Source: Bolinopsis microptera (Eukaryota; Ctenophora; Tentaculata; Lobata; Bolinopsidae). Taken from it: a stretch of DNA of 64,000 bases. A model generated the notes under the pieces. It was not told the origin of the DNA, made no database searches, and worked only from the letters and a program-made list of their open reading frames with translations. The stretch lies in NCBI RefSeq assembly GCF_026151205.1, contig NC_087083.1:3944460-4008459 (forward strand), given 5' to 3'. Below are positions 63,753-64,000 of this stretch, piece after piece. Position 1 is the first letter of the stretch. The number at the start of each line of letters is the position of its first letter. Both the position numbers and the translations under genes were made by a program.

Positions 63753-64000
63753 GTAATGTTTTCTTGAAACTCTTCACTGCGGTGACAATTACAATTTACA
63801 ATTAGTTAACTGCATACGAGAATTATATAGTGACTATTCAAAATTGTAAACCGATAAGCGATAACTCAGATCACAAAGCAATCACAAGCGAGTTATTTAC
63901 CGAAACTTGCGGACCACAGCACACATTAAAACTACCAAGCAGAATCTCACGATAAGCTCGAAAATCTAGAGGCGCCCACGTGCCGTCTTGAGGCGCCCAC

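Overview
The window looks like nuclear DNA of an invertebrate metazoan. Genes are split by GT-AG introns with matching phases, one protein is a recognisable sorbin/CAP/vinexin-type adaptor, there are Penelope-like and RNase H-bearing LINE retroelements, and minisatellites are extremely abundant. The species cannot be named from sequence alone. No bacterial operons, ribosome binding sites or CRISPR arrays are present.

Layout. (1) 1-25.1 kb, + strand: a long gene. Fourteen phase-compatible exons (8430-24903) give a 1591-codon model. Its N-terminal part is an undescribed-looking tandem module rich in a 7-residue PRDVITT repeat. This is followed by small Ser-rich exons, SH3-1, a very charged coiled coil, SH3-2, an acidic linker and SH3-3. 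SH3-1 and SH3-3 are close to those of the SORBS family. A further exon-like segment lies at 1745-1832. A 5'-truncated Penelope-like element (3769-5457) with a 15-bp target duplication sits in the upstream part. (2) 25-36 kb: intergenic or intronic DNA with a segmental duplication (27.1-29.8 kb), a MITE with a 9-bp target duplication, a LINE nested in another inverted-repeat element, and a large fold-back element. (3) 36297-38578, +: a NERD-type nuclease/SF1-helicase-like gene with one frame break. (4) 38.6-46 kb: gene-poor, with a tRNA-like sequence, a MULE scrap and a MITE with perfect 40-bp inverted repeats. (5) 46.2-58.4 kb, +: two paralogous three-exon genes for small secreted 8-cysteine proteins, separated by a complete Penelope-like insertion with 197-bp inverted terminal repeats, several arrays, a MITE and a MULE transposase tail. 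(6) 60.3-61.9 kb, - strand: the 3' end of an unrecognised gene that also carries an exonic CACGTG minisatellite.

Two patterns tie the window together. First, several intronic minisatellites have repeat units that begin exactly at a splice donor or contain a splice acceptor, so the arrays are made of copied exon/intron junctions. Second, minisatellites of unrelated sequence repeatedly share a CACGTG E-box. One 20-bp core, CACGTGATGCCCATATAAGG, joins an E-box to a perfect CArg-type box (CC-W6-GG) and recurs at about 15 sites and in four independently built arrays, mostly around the secreted-protein paralogues. Another 21-bp unit (E-box plus CRE) is translated inside the adaptor gene and continues in frame after its stop codon.
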